This document shows positions 27,041 through 39,400 of a stretch of DNA of 64,000 nt, one piece after another; position 1 is the stretch's first letter; each line of letters starts with the position of its first letter. The notes beneath the pieces are model-generated. The model was not told the DNA's origin. It worked only from the letters and a program-made list of their open reading frames with translations, and made no database searches. A program made the translations under genes and the position numbers. The DNA lies in assembly GCA_019843655.1 (NCBI GenBank), contig JACDQD010000003.1:26834224-26898223 (forward strand), in the 5' to 3' direction. This DNA is from Lethocerus indicus (taxonomy: Eukaryota > Arthropoda > Insecta > Hemiptera > Belostomatidae).

Positions 27041-27055
27041 CACACACACACACAC
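27041..27055. repeat. Short (CA)n microsatellite
   Basis: An uninterrupted CA run of about 15 bp within the GC-rich block. Confidence 0.85.
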
Positions 27056-29501
27056 GCAATACTGATAGGGCTTGACAGCTGATATGCATGAGCACCTCAC
27101 TACATTACTGACGGCTGCGAGACGCCGAAACATTTCTAACTTTCGTCCAATTAAGCTAGCATGTAGATTCCCCACAACACACCAGCCATTTTGACTATCC
27201 AATTAATTAATGCAAATCGAACAGTCAACGTATGTTTCCATCCAACAAAAATCCGATATTTTTTTTATTATTTAAGAACTATATAAGAAAAAAAGGAATA
27301 ACCAAATCTGAATCAATTCCCGTTTCTCTTCAAACAACTCGGGATCCACACCCCCGTTACTATTTACTTGCTTCCGTCTGCCGGCTCGGTGTTGCCTGCT
27401 GGGTAAATTCGCCGGATGAGAAAAATACTGGCAATATAGAGATCGCTCCGCGGAAAACTGAATGCAAATATTTACCGGGCCAGGAAAAGCTTCGCACATG
27501 CACAACTGCTGACGCAAAAGACGATACAAGTTCTAAACAAAACGTTAAGATAAAATTCCCAACGCGCAGCAAAGAGCAGTTCTCCTCAGCATACACCTAC
27601 TCATTAGTTTCTAACCTATCGATTGACTTTCAGGGACAATTTAAAGTCGCTCATTCGCTTCAAGATATTAAAGAATGAAGTATAGAATGAAAATAGAAAA
27701 TATTTAATTTTTCAGGCCCGATATTCCTTCTTCAATTAAAAATATCATGAAATACATTTATTAGAGAGAAAGAGGAAAGAATAGGTTTGAGGCTAATAAA
27801 CTAGGTTTCGCAGCAATCCAACTGCAGTTGGATCCTTGACGCCGGGTGCTCTAATGGCGCGTTTAATAAAAGGCAACCTTGTACTGACCCCCATTCCTGC
27901 TGTTCACTTATACTTTTATTTAGATTAAATTTCGACGAAAACCATTTCCACTGAATATATGTCCAATTTACAATTTCATCGTAATCAAGTACAATTTATA
28001 TAACTTATTTTCTCGCTCGAGATATTTCAAGAAATTAGAAATTTCATTGTAATTGAATTCATGTACACGAACCGGGAGGAAGTGTACGCGGGGAAGTACG
28101 CAATATATAACGTAATACAATTAGTTAATTCAGTGCATACGTCTAGAAAGGAGTAGTGGTAAATCGTAAATCTCTTGATTTATAACATCTGGGAGCTGTA
28201 TGCAAATCGAGCCGACTATCCATGTAAACGACCCGTCGGTTAATTTATATCTATGAGACTGTTTCCTTGTCTACTGACAACAGTTAGTGGAGTTTGTATC
28301 ACTAATCGATAGGGTATATGCCGTTGAAATTATCCAGAAAGGGTAATGATTCAAAGTAGCAATTATCACATTTTATCTGTAATATTTTAAGGTATTTTTT
28401 CGTTATTTCTCGTTCCCGGGAAAGAGCACGACGTTTAGGAACATTCCTTAAGGCTCTCGCACAATGAAAAATTGTATTTCTGCCTTTAAACTGTGAATGT
28501 GTATGTAGCGTTGCACTTCTTTTTTTTTCAAAAGCGCGTTTTTGTAAAGAGTAATTTCAAAAATGTCTTTTATCAGTTTTATCTACAAAGCAACTGTAAA
28601 CACGATCCACGGCTCAACGGTTTACATTCTTTTAGAAAAGAATTAGACAGACAAATATCCAGAGCCGTGATGTTACGTTAGCGTTCTCTCGCTGTACACC
28701 TTCTGTCTGTCTGCGTGATTAATCTGTGTCTTGTTTAGAGTCCCGAACAACGTACTCCTCTTGCAAATTTACGAACACAGACTTCAACCAGCGACATTAA
28801 TCAGGTTATACGTTTTCTGAATTATTCCCAATGTTGATTGTTAGCACCAAACCTTCACTAATTTAAGATCGTTTGCACCAATACATGAAGCTACATGGCC
28901 AACATAGAATATCTCTAATTTATCTCGCAGAAATGGCCCTGGACTGATTACTTGAAATAAACCGTATTTCCTGTACTCAGTGTTACTTGAAGACGATTAG
29001 GACAAATCTCATTCGCCGTCCACTCGAGTCTTTATCAAATATTGAATATAGGTGTTAATCGCCTAAGAGTATTAGTGTTGCAGCTCGAAACATAAGTTTT
29101 CAATTTCGAACGTCTTGATAAGTCCCAATCCCGGGCTCTATCTCGTATTGCACACTTCTTAGAGCCTAAGCCATGTGTGCAAGGGTGTGGGGCCCTCTGT
29201 CTGAGCCCTCTTAATTAGGGCCCGAGATATGATATCTTTGCCAGCTTTTAGGTTCCTTTTCAGGAGCTCGGAGATTCCCAGGTGACCTGGAGGATATTAC
29301 TACACTGCACCTAACACCAAGTACTTTTCTGACGCTTCCAAGAAATGTATTTCATGAATGAAACCATGTAAACCTCCAGAAATACAAAATTCTGGAACCA
29401 TTAATTATTTTTATTATTACGCGGGCTGTACATATCTTTCAAGAGTATTGTTGTGTTCATATTCTACGTTAAGTAGTTATACAACGACAGTTGGTCCACA
29501 A

Positions 29502-30185
29502 TCTATATAATATTTGTTATATGGCGTGTGTGTGTGTATGTTAGCTATGCATTTCTAAACGGCTGAACCGATTTCCACCAAACTTTCAGCGTGCATGCAT
29601 CTCATGTCCGATCAGGTCAAGAAGCACCTTTCCAGGTCATAGGGTCAAGTCAAAGAATTTATCGTCGTCTTTTACGGCCGTATTTTTGGCCCTTTTCAGA
29701 CCCATCAACCATCTCATGATTGTTTATGGTGCCGCACAATTTTTTGGATATATCGTTTGAGGGTAATACCCGGAGCTATTTAGTGCAGAATTTAAAGGTA
29801 AAGAACCGATCGCCGGACAATATTGAGGGCGAAACTTTCAGAAATGCCCTTCAAAATGGAGGGTTGCCCTACCGATATCCGGGAGGGCCCTACCGATGGC
29901 CGGGTAGCAGAACTTTTTTGAACTAATATAAAGCACCCAACAGATATCATACATATATGTTTCCCGTTCTCAGATTTTTTTGCATGAGCTAATTTCTTAT
30001 AAAAAAAGCAATACCTATCTAATAATATTTATATCTTAAGTTAATAATTAAAAGTTTAGCATCCCATTAATAAAAAAAACTGCCAACAGATGTCCCCTCA
30101 AGTACTGTAATAAACATATCTTTAATTACAATTTTGCTTTCTCATTTATGTGAAATCCCCGAGCAAGGCCGGGTACTTCAGCTAG
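29502..30185 (+). mobile_element. Non-autonomous Helitron-like element
   Basis: The element starts with TC (29502-29503) and ends with CTAG (30182-30185). It sits exactly between an A (29501) and a T (30186) with no target-site duplication, as Helitrons do. A short hairpin (CCCG 30158-30161, CGGG 30170-30173) precedes the CTAG by 8 nt, matching the Helitron 3' terminal architecture. The 5' part contains a GT run and the phrase CGGCTGAACCGATTTCCACC, which I recall from many insect interspersed repeats. It is 684 bp long with no Rep/helicase frame, so it would need enzymes from elsewhere. Internally, CCCTACCGAT recurs at about 29868 and 29889. The orientation given runs from the TC end to the CTAG end. 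Confidence 0.6.
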
Positions 30186-31992
30186 TTATAATTAATATTG
30201 TTGGTTTATGCAGTAGTAATTTAATAGTGAAGTAATAGTTTTTGACATACTAGTAGTAGCTGTAAAATACTATTGGTGAAAAAAGTGGAAAATTTTTCAC
30301 TCAGATAATTTATAACCTCAGTGCCTGTTATTTTATGTTTTTATTTTAGTTTTTTATGCTTCATTTTATATCTGTTTATACACACCGGTTATGACTCCAT
30401 TCAGCAGGTGGCGTGGAGATGAATGTTGCATGCCTTATCATCGTGACAAGCCGTTGTCATCATTGCCGTTTTACATTTCTTGGTCAGATATTCTGTCCTA
30501 GTGTGATATTGCTAAACTAGGGAATTATTGTTACTTAAATGCAACCACTTTGGTTCGCGTAATAGGGGTTAGTGATTTAACAAAGTGAATTCATGCTTGA
30601 CAAAGCCATCAGTAATTCCGTTAGCAAGTCTATTGAGACTATGTATCTGTTCTGATCATGACGTTAGCTAATCAACAGGATGGATTGACTGAGTGAAGCG
30701 GTTGATTTGTCATCAGTATCAAAATTGTGACTAGGATATGTATTCCTTAATGAAGAAGAAATAAATATTCATTTCTTGAATTATAATATTTAATAAAGCG
30801 AAAATTTAATGTCTATTATTAACTTTGAAGCTTTATTGGAGTAGTCTCGCATTTTGCGTCCTCTTTTTTGGATGGCGCTCTGTGAAACTCGTCTTTATTT
30901 GAAACAAAGACTTTGACACATAATTTGTGACAATGTTCTCTGTAACGGCCAAATGATACAAGCCTCGAACAAAGTAATCATTTATTCTCCTTATCCAGAT
31001 CAAATAGTGTAATTGCTACTCGAAAATGAGAGAACTTTCCACTTAAAGGACTCGGCGAAACTTGCTTAGTACTACTGGCAACAGTTCTACTCCAGACAAG
31101 CCCATTATGGGTATCTGTGGCTGGTTTTCAATTTTTAGCTAATTCCGAATATTCATTAGCCAAAGTGGGAAATAAAGTGATTTCTGCTTTCTGACTTCTT
31201 GGCTCTTAATAAAATTGAAGTCGGGATTACGTCTGGTCTACTCTTCCCTCCAAAAGTTCAGGAGTGAGTTACTTAAAACTTTCCGAAGTATTTAATATTT
31301 GTTCTGATGCGGTTCATTTTCGGCATTAAGTGCCTTCCTCTGATTGAGCGTCTAATGCTATTTTCTGCTGAATTAAACCTCGATGTCGGCAAATTGTGTG
31401 AAATGGTTATAATATATTAGGGTCCGTATTTTTTTTATTATGTACCTTAATACCTGAGAATGGCTCATACTCGATGGTGATAATGCACCATCTGCATCTG
31501 TACCTTTGAACTACAAATATTCGAGGGTGCACAAAAGTCGTTGAGGGCCCCTTTTAAAACCTTTATTTGCCCTATAGAAATATAATTACATTTATGAATT
31601 TGAACGTTTGAATCGGGGAGAATTCAGTAGTGGTTTTGACCTTTACTTTCAGCCTTGCCGAACAGTAATTTTATAAAGAAACTAAAAATTCCCCCCCCCG
31701 TCCCATTTTCTTAACTCACTATTTACTTCTATTTTGTTTACATTACTGTATATCTAAATACGGTACTTTATATATAATGTTTTTTTAACGATCACGTTCT
31801 TTAATGCCTGCACTTTTCGATATTAATATTACACACATATTACACATTATTCAATCCTAATGGAAAGGTCTCTGATTTGTTTTTTGTGTCTTGCGAACTC
31901 AGTTTAGTCTCGTTCCTCTCATTTGAAATGACGGACTCCTTTTTACGGCGAGTGGACAAAAGTCTCTCTCTTATTGTTCTTTTTTTGTGAAG

Positions 31993-32069
31993 TTCAAACA
32001 ACCGGCATTGAATTGTCCCGGAGACGGCTCGCCGTGGACTGAAAGCTTTTTGAGTTTCATCAAGCCAGG
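31993..32069 (+). other. Exon-like segment with strong donor, unassigned
   Basis: A pyrimidine-rich tract (about 31963-31987) and AAG at 31990-31992 precede 77 nt of GC-richer sequence that ends in CCAGG|GTAAGT (donor GTAAGT at 32070). One frame is open throughout (FKQPALNCPGDG...FIKPG) and would enter in phase 0 and leave in phase 2. Phase 2 does not fit the Phactr exon at 45385. After the RS-exon it would run into TGA. It could be a leader exon, a poison exon, or chance; the AAG acceptor is the weak point. Confidence 0.2.
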
Positions 32070-35000
32070 GTAAGTCATCGTGAAAAAACAGAACTTGAGC
32101 TCCGATTAATCGCTTCGGTTATATTCACTTTAGGTGGCAAATTTTCGTTTATTTTGTTTGAGTTTTGAATGTCAACGATTTTGCCCATCTTTACACGAAC
32201 AGTTAATTTAACTTTAAAAAAACCTTCGAAATTAATTTATGTTTACTTATTTTAAGTGACTGCTCAATGATGCTCAAATATGGCAAGTGTAATAATATTC
32301 CACAAAATATTTCATAAGTTTAAAAATTACGATAAGTATATATGAAAACATTAAATCCTGGTCGCGGAAAGTTCTTTGTTTGAATTAATATCAGTCTAGT
32401 TTTATGTTATGATGGTTAGTACATGGAGTATATATTACATTGAAATTTCCTATGTTTTGATTACCTTTCAGCTAACTAAAATGAACCTCTACTAGTAGTG
32501 TGCTGAGGTGTAGGTTTCCTTCTGATGAAAAGCGCGGCCAGCATTATTCCTCCTGTTACGTGTTTCAATCTTTAATAACGTCAACTGCAACACGATGCAT
32601 ATTTACCTAATGAATTATAGTTGCTCAGCTTTTGTATTATGGATAGGAAACATAAGCTTCGAATTTCAGATTTTTATGTCAACCTTTATTTTAGAAATAT
32701 GAATCTTATTCATATAACTGTATAATAAACCAGTGGCCTTAAAATCTATGGAATCTACGCTTTTACGGTTCAAAGCTAACTTTTTCGCACAGGCGATATT
32801 TTCCTGTAAAAGAATTCCGTATGCCGGTGTCGGTTAGGCCACTCTAATTCGGCGACCCTTTTTTACCCCAGGACTTAATTACCCCGCTCATGGCCGCTAA
32901 TGATATTTACTTTCCAGGACGACGTACATTAAAGGCGTGACAGCCTGGAGGTGCTTAGAAGCGGCGCATTTTCTCGGTGAAGACCGCGATCCGCGACAGT
33001 TCCTTATTACACAGACGGCAATTATTTGTACTGTAATAAGTAACATTGTATTTTCTGATTTAGGTTTTATTTTTTTTGTTGACTCATCATTATGGCGCTT
33101 TATCCCTTTAAATTTCGGATCACCCGAGTATTTATTGCTGTTAGCATAATCGTTCTAGGCAGCAACCGCTACGGCTTGGTGCATAGGCGATCCACTTTCC
33201 TCAAGGTACTTAGATGTATTATTTCCTATAATTATTGAAAACAATATTTGGAGACTCACTATTAAATCCTAATTTGTTATTTTCATTTAAAATTTCTTGA
33301 GCTACTATTACTGACAAAGGTATTGATGCGTAGTTTTGAATAGACCCCAGACGGGCTGAGAACTTAGAAAATATTGCTTCGGTCAAAAGTATGTATAATA
33401 TCCTTTGAATGATGTAGGACTGTATATTTGAGCCGCGGTAATGTCTTCTATATCCGTTCTGGTTTATGCGTACAGCTGTTGCCTGATTTAGCTGAGGCGC
33501 AGCCGGTGGCCGGCTCAGTTTTTGCTGCTTGAATTTAACTCCAGTCTGGTTTGGTTGAGCACCGTCGACATGAAATAACGCGCGGTTCCCGGATACGACA
33601 TTTTTATTGTCGGCCATTTTCCACGACAAGACTGAAAAGGTTAAGGACGGTATTCCCAGCAAAGTCATCGTAATCGCTAGGTTTATAATTTTATCTCTCA
33701 TTTGCGATACAAGGCACGATACACAATTAGTTCTGGGATCTGTTTCTGCCGAGGGCACAGTGAATTAAATATTAGGTGTCGCAATGAATGTTTGGTCAAT
33801 GGTAATTTGGAATCGTATGTTTCAAAAAATGTGTATTTTACTGATATTTTTAATATTTCAGTCGTTTGGGATATTTCTGACAAGAGGTGGAATGGAGAGG
33901 TCGTCATACTGTAGTTGGGCCTTTTGTGCAACTCAAAGCTGGTTTGCATCAGCAGGGAAAAACTGTAGCAGCTAACGGAAAATGGAATAACTGAAGTGAA
34001 TAACGAGGCATCGTGTGCCAAGTGTCCGCCATTCGGGGGCCGCCCATTGTCCGGAACAAAATTGCAACCGAATATTGAAAAACCTGCAAGCAATAGCAGT
34101 TCGTAGGGGTTTCTAGTATAAAAAAAGTTCTTATCGGATAATGACGAACGACCTGATTCGCTTCATTGACCTGCGTAGTTTGTGTTTTGATTCAAATGTG
34201 TTGTTTAAAAATACGTTTAATCGCGTATTTGATCGCAGAAATATCTTTGATAAACTAATCGCTTTCCATTCCAGAGAGTAGTGATTCAGTGGCTGTCTTT
34301 TTAATTTTACACTGTAAGGATAAATTTGCTAGTCAAAGTCTAAATTGTTTGATTATTATTCTACTTGATTTTACTTGAATATGATTACATGATCGTTACA
34401 TTTGTCACTTAGGCATTCCAAACTTTAATATATTTGTCTCCGTTGTACCAATTATAGATTAATTTTATTCATTGTAAAAATCCCTTGTTATTAGTTTCCT
34501 TCGAGCCATTTTTTTCTTGGCGGAACATGAGGCTGAACTTGAAACTTTAAAAGCGAAAGTATATGGATGAATCTCATCACTCGGTCTGTTGGTAACGCAA
34601 TTAAATCTTAACTCGAATCTGAGCGTAATGGCTTCTCAGAAAGCCAAGTGTTGGGAAAAGACTTTCTTCCAACTTGTCTCGGTAGTTTCGCAGAACTCTG
34701 GGATTTATGAATTAAAAATGCACCGCGCTCGTTCTTATACGACTATTCAAAATTAACGCGAAGATAAAAAAACGAAAAAGTGAACTTCTCATTAAAATTT
34801 AGTTTGATTTAGCTTTTTCCACCTATTCACTAAATAGTTCGTCTCCGTGGATGATTTACTTCGGGGTTTAAGAAACCAACTAACTTTATAATACTTCTTT
34901 TTAAACTTCGCTGCATTCAAAATAATCGTCCCCGTTCCCATCTTCTTAATTAACCTAGGATCAATGTTAGTTATCTTGACTGTAAGCTTCGTCAGCATAA

Positions 35001-36355
35001 GAAGTACCTTACAGTATCACTGGTGAAATGCAACTGACGATGACGTGAAGCCAAAACCGGTTTTGGTTAATATTAAAAACCCGAATACGGAATAAAAATA
35101 GCAGGAGTGTTGTTTGTTTATTTGTGTGTGTGTGTGTTTTCAACATACTGATTTCCTTCAATTTAGGCAATTAACCATTTACTATTTGGAATTTTCTTGC
35201 GAAACTATCGGGAATCATTTATTTTTTTAAATCGGCAGAACATCAGGTGTTAATGACACGTTGAAAATGAATTAATTTGATCATGTCCTTCTTGAGGTTA
35301 TCTCGTCCGTTACTGGAAGCCGCGACTTCGCTTTCATGTTCTGCTGCATTTGCCCAATAGGCTCATTAGTTGTTGGCGAACTCCTACTTAGAGTGTATAC
35401 ATTGCTATTAGCCTTCCTTGACCGCATACCTTTTTCTGAGCGAAAACAGTTGAAAGCGGAGGAATGAAAATACTAAGAGAAAGGCTTTACTATAATGGTA
35501 GGATGTGGATTTGTTGCGCTCCTATCTCCATTTTTCCAAATGTTCTCCCCATTCTGAATGCTAACTTATATAGGATATTGAAAACATGACTGTTTATTAC
35601 CAAGATATTTAGGAAGCGAGTGCTGGAGCAGCTCTTATTTCTGCACGTCCTTTATGTAAATATCGTTTAAAAGTCTGGAATCGCTATAATTGTATATATG
35701 GAACGTACGTTTTTGGTGTTTATTGGTGTGAAACAAGAACTGTGTCTCTAATAGCTGACATGCTTGTAGTAATTTTTGCGAGTAGAATGAAATAAAAAAT
35801 CTAGTTCTACTACAGACCGCCGTGTGGTTTCTATTTTGGGCGCGGGAGCCTTGACCAGCCTCTGCGAATCTGTTCTGTAACCCTCGAGTTTATTACAATT
35901 GTTGAGCCTATTATATTTATATTAGTCGCGGAAATATAATGAAGACAATCAAATCTCGAATTCTTATGACAATTGTTATATTGTTATTCCGGGCTGTACA
36001 TAAAAATTATGTCAGCTGATTCAATTAATATTTGTTGCATTCCAATTTATTTTACTTTCTAAACTTCAGTGTCCTGCATGTTGTTATCTCAGTGAAAACA
36101 CCGTACGGCGATAGCGTATCGTGCGTTTATCGAGGATCTGATGTCACATTCCTTTGAGTGTTTTGAGACTGTGGATTATGACGAATTCTTCCTACCGCGT
36201 TGTCTGATTAGTGTGGTGAAACCTGTATTAGGTAACGTGCTGTGTTCCGCGCTGTGAATCACCATTGGCAACGCTGTCCAAAAAAGTCCGTATTCCGTAA
36301 TCTATGTCGCTATTCGAAAAGTCAATCGTCGCGTAAATTTCCTATTGTTTTTAAG

Positions 36356-36400
36356 GACGATATCGAATTCAAGTGCGAACGCTCCTTGGGCTCGGTAGAC
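36356..36400 (+). other. Possible 5' leader of the alternative first exon
   Basis: The frame used by the coding exon at 36401 is open back to a TAA at 36233-36235 but has no ATG before 36401. A pyrimidine-rich stretch ending TTTTTAAG at 36355 could be an acceptor, making this the leader part of an internal start exon. Otherwise transcription begins further upstream. No initiator with a correctly spaced DPE was found at 36060-36125. Confidence 0.25.
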
Positions 36401-36488
36401 ATGTCTGATTCAAGCGAAGATTTCGACTTCACGGACTTAACAAATTATCCCGTCGTATTGCAGGTGCGGAACTCCTCGATAAGAAAAG
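36401..36488 (+). CDS. Candidate alternative first coding exon of the Phactr gene
   Basis: ATG at 36401 (GAC ATG T, G at -3) is the first ATG in a frame open since 36236. It encodes about 29 residues, beginning MSDSSEDFDFTDL and ending NSSIRK, with one base left over at the donor G|GTACGG (GT at 36489). That is phase 1. Joined to exon 45385-45543 it reads SSIRKG-KKVNG without a stop. A second possible donor, CAG|GTGCGG at 36464, would be phase 0 and would break the frame, which favours the later one. The peptide is acidic and Ser/Asp-rich at its start and basic at its end. Phactr proteins differ at their extreme N-termini between isoforms, so a unique first exon is expected. I do not recognise this peptide specifically. 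Confidence 0.5.
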
Positions 36489-39400
36489 GTACGGGGTTGC
36501 GTTTAACCGTATTTTATGTGTTTTAATCCAAATCCGTCATCTAGCGAAATAAGGATTGTCTCTATATTGTCCCATTCATCCGCCCCGAAACCTATACAGT
36601 CGTGCCTGTTGCCTGATGGCAGCGGTGAGCCTGAACATATTCCACATATCATTATATGCAGTGTATACGGCTTATTTTGAAACGATCAAGCGATAAAACA
36701 TTACATGCAATAGTTAATAAATTAATTAAGTGAATGTTTTCCGTTTTACGGTCAAGTTGTTTAAAGGGAACAACTCTCGAACAGATGCAGAACTCCATTT
36801 ATTTTATAGAAAATTTATATCGCGCATTGAAGTGTATGACGTGAGGCTGTATTGAGAGAAGGGTCCTTTCACAAACGCCTAGTTGCAACATTAAAAAAAA
36901 TAATAATCCTGGAACTAACGGAACTATCGATACTGAATTTCGATAGGTGCAAACCATGTTGGGATTTTGATTTGAAAACTAGTGGATACCGATTAACTTA
37001 AAACTTTACAACAGGAGAAAACCTCTTCTGTCAGTTTTCATAAATCACTACTGTTTCGAAATCGGATTAACGTTGTGTGTAATCCATCGTATCTCTTACT
37101 CTACTGTGTGCGTGTGTTTGTATTCAACGAGCTACACATATTTTACATTTATTTTTTGCATTAAGATCGACATTCTGTTTTTCGTTTGTCATTTTACAGT
37201 ACCTTTATTTTTAAATTTCTCTTATTACAACCGCAATAAAAGAAAAACTGCATTACGTAGTATGATTTCAAGGTTATTCCTAGCGTGATTTTCATTCAAC
37301 GCGTTTCGTTCTGGAAGTGACTGTCGATACATATTTACTATTTTCTATTACATATCAGGAACTTTTTAAGATCTGCATTACGAGGTGAAAGTTACATTAT
37401 TTGGTAGATTAGCACAGATACGGTAAAACTGCGTTTAACTAATATGTTTTTTATATTATCTGTGGTAGAAAACAGAAGCATAATCTTTATCTTTACAGTG
37501 TGTTATATAGCATATTATCAGAAAAACAGATCTATTTCTCGGCAAAGCATATAATTTTTCATCGCTAATCCTTGTTTGTAATAGTCAGGGAAAATAATTT
37601 TGTGCCATAAACGTAAAAAAAAATGAAATTGACCATTATTGTTGTGAACTACAAATCGAACTCCGATCTCTGTTGGTAAAAACAGAACCCGGCGTATCCA
37701 ATCAGTTAGACGGGCCTCCTGTTTAATAAAAATCAGTGTTTATTCCAGCTAAGACATTTTTATTCGCCTGTGTAATTATTATTCTCGAAAATACGCACCG
37801 GGGTTCCTTCTGTTTTGTTTCTGGGCTTATCTCTGTGTGGCCTCGAAAAATCCGTGCACTTGGCGGTGTTTATCTTTCGGCTCTGTTTAATTTGGGACAT
37901 TTAAATTTAAATGACCGAGTTTGGTCGAAATCATCGTATTAGTTATTTTACGGTTTTATCCGGTCGAACTATTCAATTTCAACAAATTATATCTCCTGCA
38001 ATGGAAGACGGTTAAGGCATTTTTGCTGGAAAAAAGGTTCAAAAAATGTATCTGCTAAGTTCTACTGAATGCATTAAGCTACGACTAAGGTATTATTATT
38101 AAAAGTGTTGTAAAAGTTGTTATCCTTATAATTTTAAAGCCAGATTTTTAAAAATTAAACAGCGACGCACTCCGATTGGTAAAAAACTAATCGGTTACGC
38201 GTGATAACTGTTTCGTAGTGATTTCCACAATTAGGGACACGAGTATGATTGTAATTGCAATTTGTTCAATGAAAAGGAAATTGAACAGCAGATGAGTTGG
38301 AGTGTGGTAGATGGTAAATAGGATATTGCGATTGGCATTGAGAGTGGCGCTTAGGTTGGCTCGTGGCCATCTTCACAAGGCCACTTCGTTACTTGTGTTT
38401 ATTTTAATTTTTTGAGATATATTCTCGTCAGCAAATAAACGCCGGTACAATGTGACACTGCTATTGCCCTGTTTTTTTGTTGTTTTAAATTATAACTGTG
38501 TCCAATTAAGTTATGTCTATTAATAAACCGCCTTTTAGTTTTAAATTTATAAATTGTAGGGTTCAGAATGTATTTCTTATACAAGACATGTGAGGAAAAC
38601 TTTCTCCGGTGTTTTATACAATTTTCAACCGTTTCAACGATCAGAAATAATAATGGACAGATGATTTCTAGCTTCCCTACAAGTATGTAATAAGCTAAGC
38701 GTGGTCAGTTTTGGACTCCCACACCTCGCGTTCTGGGAGGTGTTTTCATTATATCGAATTTTCGTTTTCCCGTAGGTCTTTTTCTGTTAGTTTGGCTCGC
38801 TGCCCATTGTGTCAGGAACAAATATATCATAAACGGTTCTACAATTCAGTTTTATGCATCACTCGTTTCCACTCGAATCCGGAGATAACATTATTGCATT
38901 GCTGCCTCTGTAGTCGTTCTTTAGAACCACTGAAACGGAAGTCGTAAAAGATGTTTTTACACAAGAAATATGTCTCATAATTTAGAACAAAGCATATATG
39001 TATCACTTGCTGGCTTATTTTATGTGTAAACATTCCTTATTTTGACGTGCACACTCTGCTGAAGATTACACGAAATTCAGTATCTGTCGGTTCGTTGTTT
39101 ACTGATTGGAATGCCTATAAATGCGTTAGCGGCCTGTGTTGTTGGTTCTTGATTGAGATTAACGATTGTGTTGTTAACGATTTCGTAATAACCTTTCGAA
39201 CAGATCAAACACAAATAATTTTTATTTATTAGTTATTATATTTGTCAGACTGACAAATCGTAACGTTAGCTTTATAGATAGATATTCTTGTTTTTGTACT
39301 ATATTTCGGGGAAGTATCCTGCGGAAGTGATAGTGATAAACAAGCGGAAGGATAATTAGTCAGCAGATTCCGATTAGAGGCGCCCGAGCTTATAATTAGG

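Larger units (their letters stand above)
26560..27060 (+). promoter_or_regulatory. GC-rich, promoter-like block with an Inr match
   Basis: GC-rich sequence peaks at 26610-26780 and is followed by TCAGTT at 26790-26795, a perfect arthropod initiator match (A+1 at 26792). GGTTC, a full match to the DPE consensus RGWYV, starts at +27, one base off the strict +28 spacing. An ATG at 26850 opens a 52-codon frame ending at TAA 27006-27008. It is the first ATG after the initiator. No donor in that frame joins exon 45385 without creating a stop. It could be a promoter for an alternative leader or a non-coding RNA. The core-promoter match is seen; activity is inference. Confidence 0.3.
25860..36355 (+). 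other. Intron-like region between candidate start exons
   Basis: About 10.5 kb with no certain coding exon. It holds the promoter-like GC block at 26560-27060, the Helitron-like element at 29502-30185, the exon-like segment at 31993-32069, and two overlapping minus-strand open frames at 33219-34093 that I do not recognise. The 148-codon + strand frame at 27232-27678 has no motif and no fitting splice sites. Confidence 0.5.

Noticed and set aside
27232..27678. 148-codon + strand open frame
   Set aside because: No recognisable domain, starts from an unconvincing ATG, and no splice sites link it to the Phactr exons.
36464..36469. CAG|GTGCGG as the donor of the alternative first exon
   Set aside because: It leaves phase 0, while exon 45385 requires phase 1; the donor at 36489 fits.
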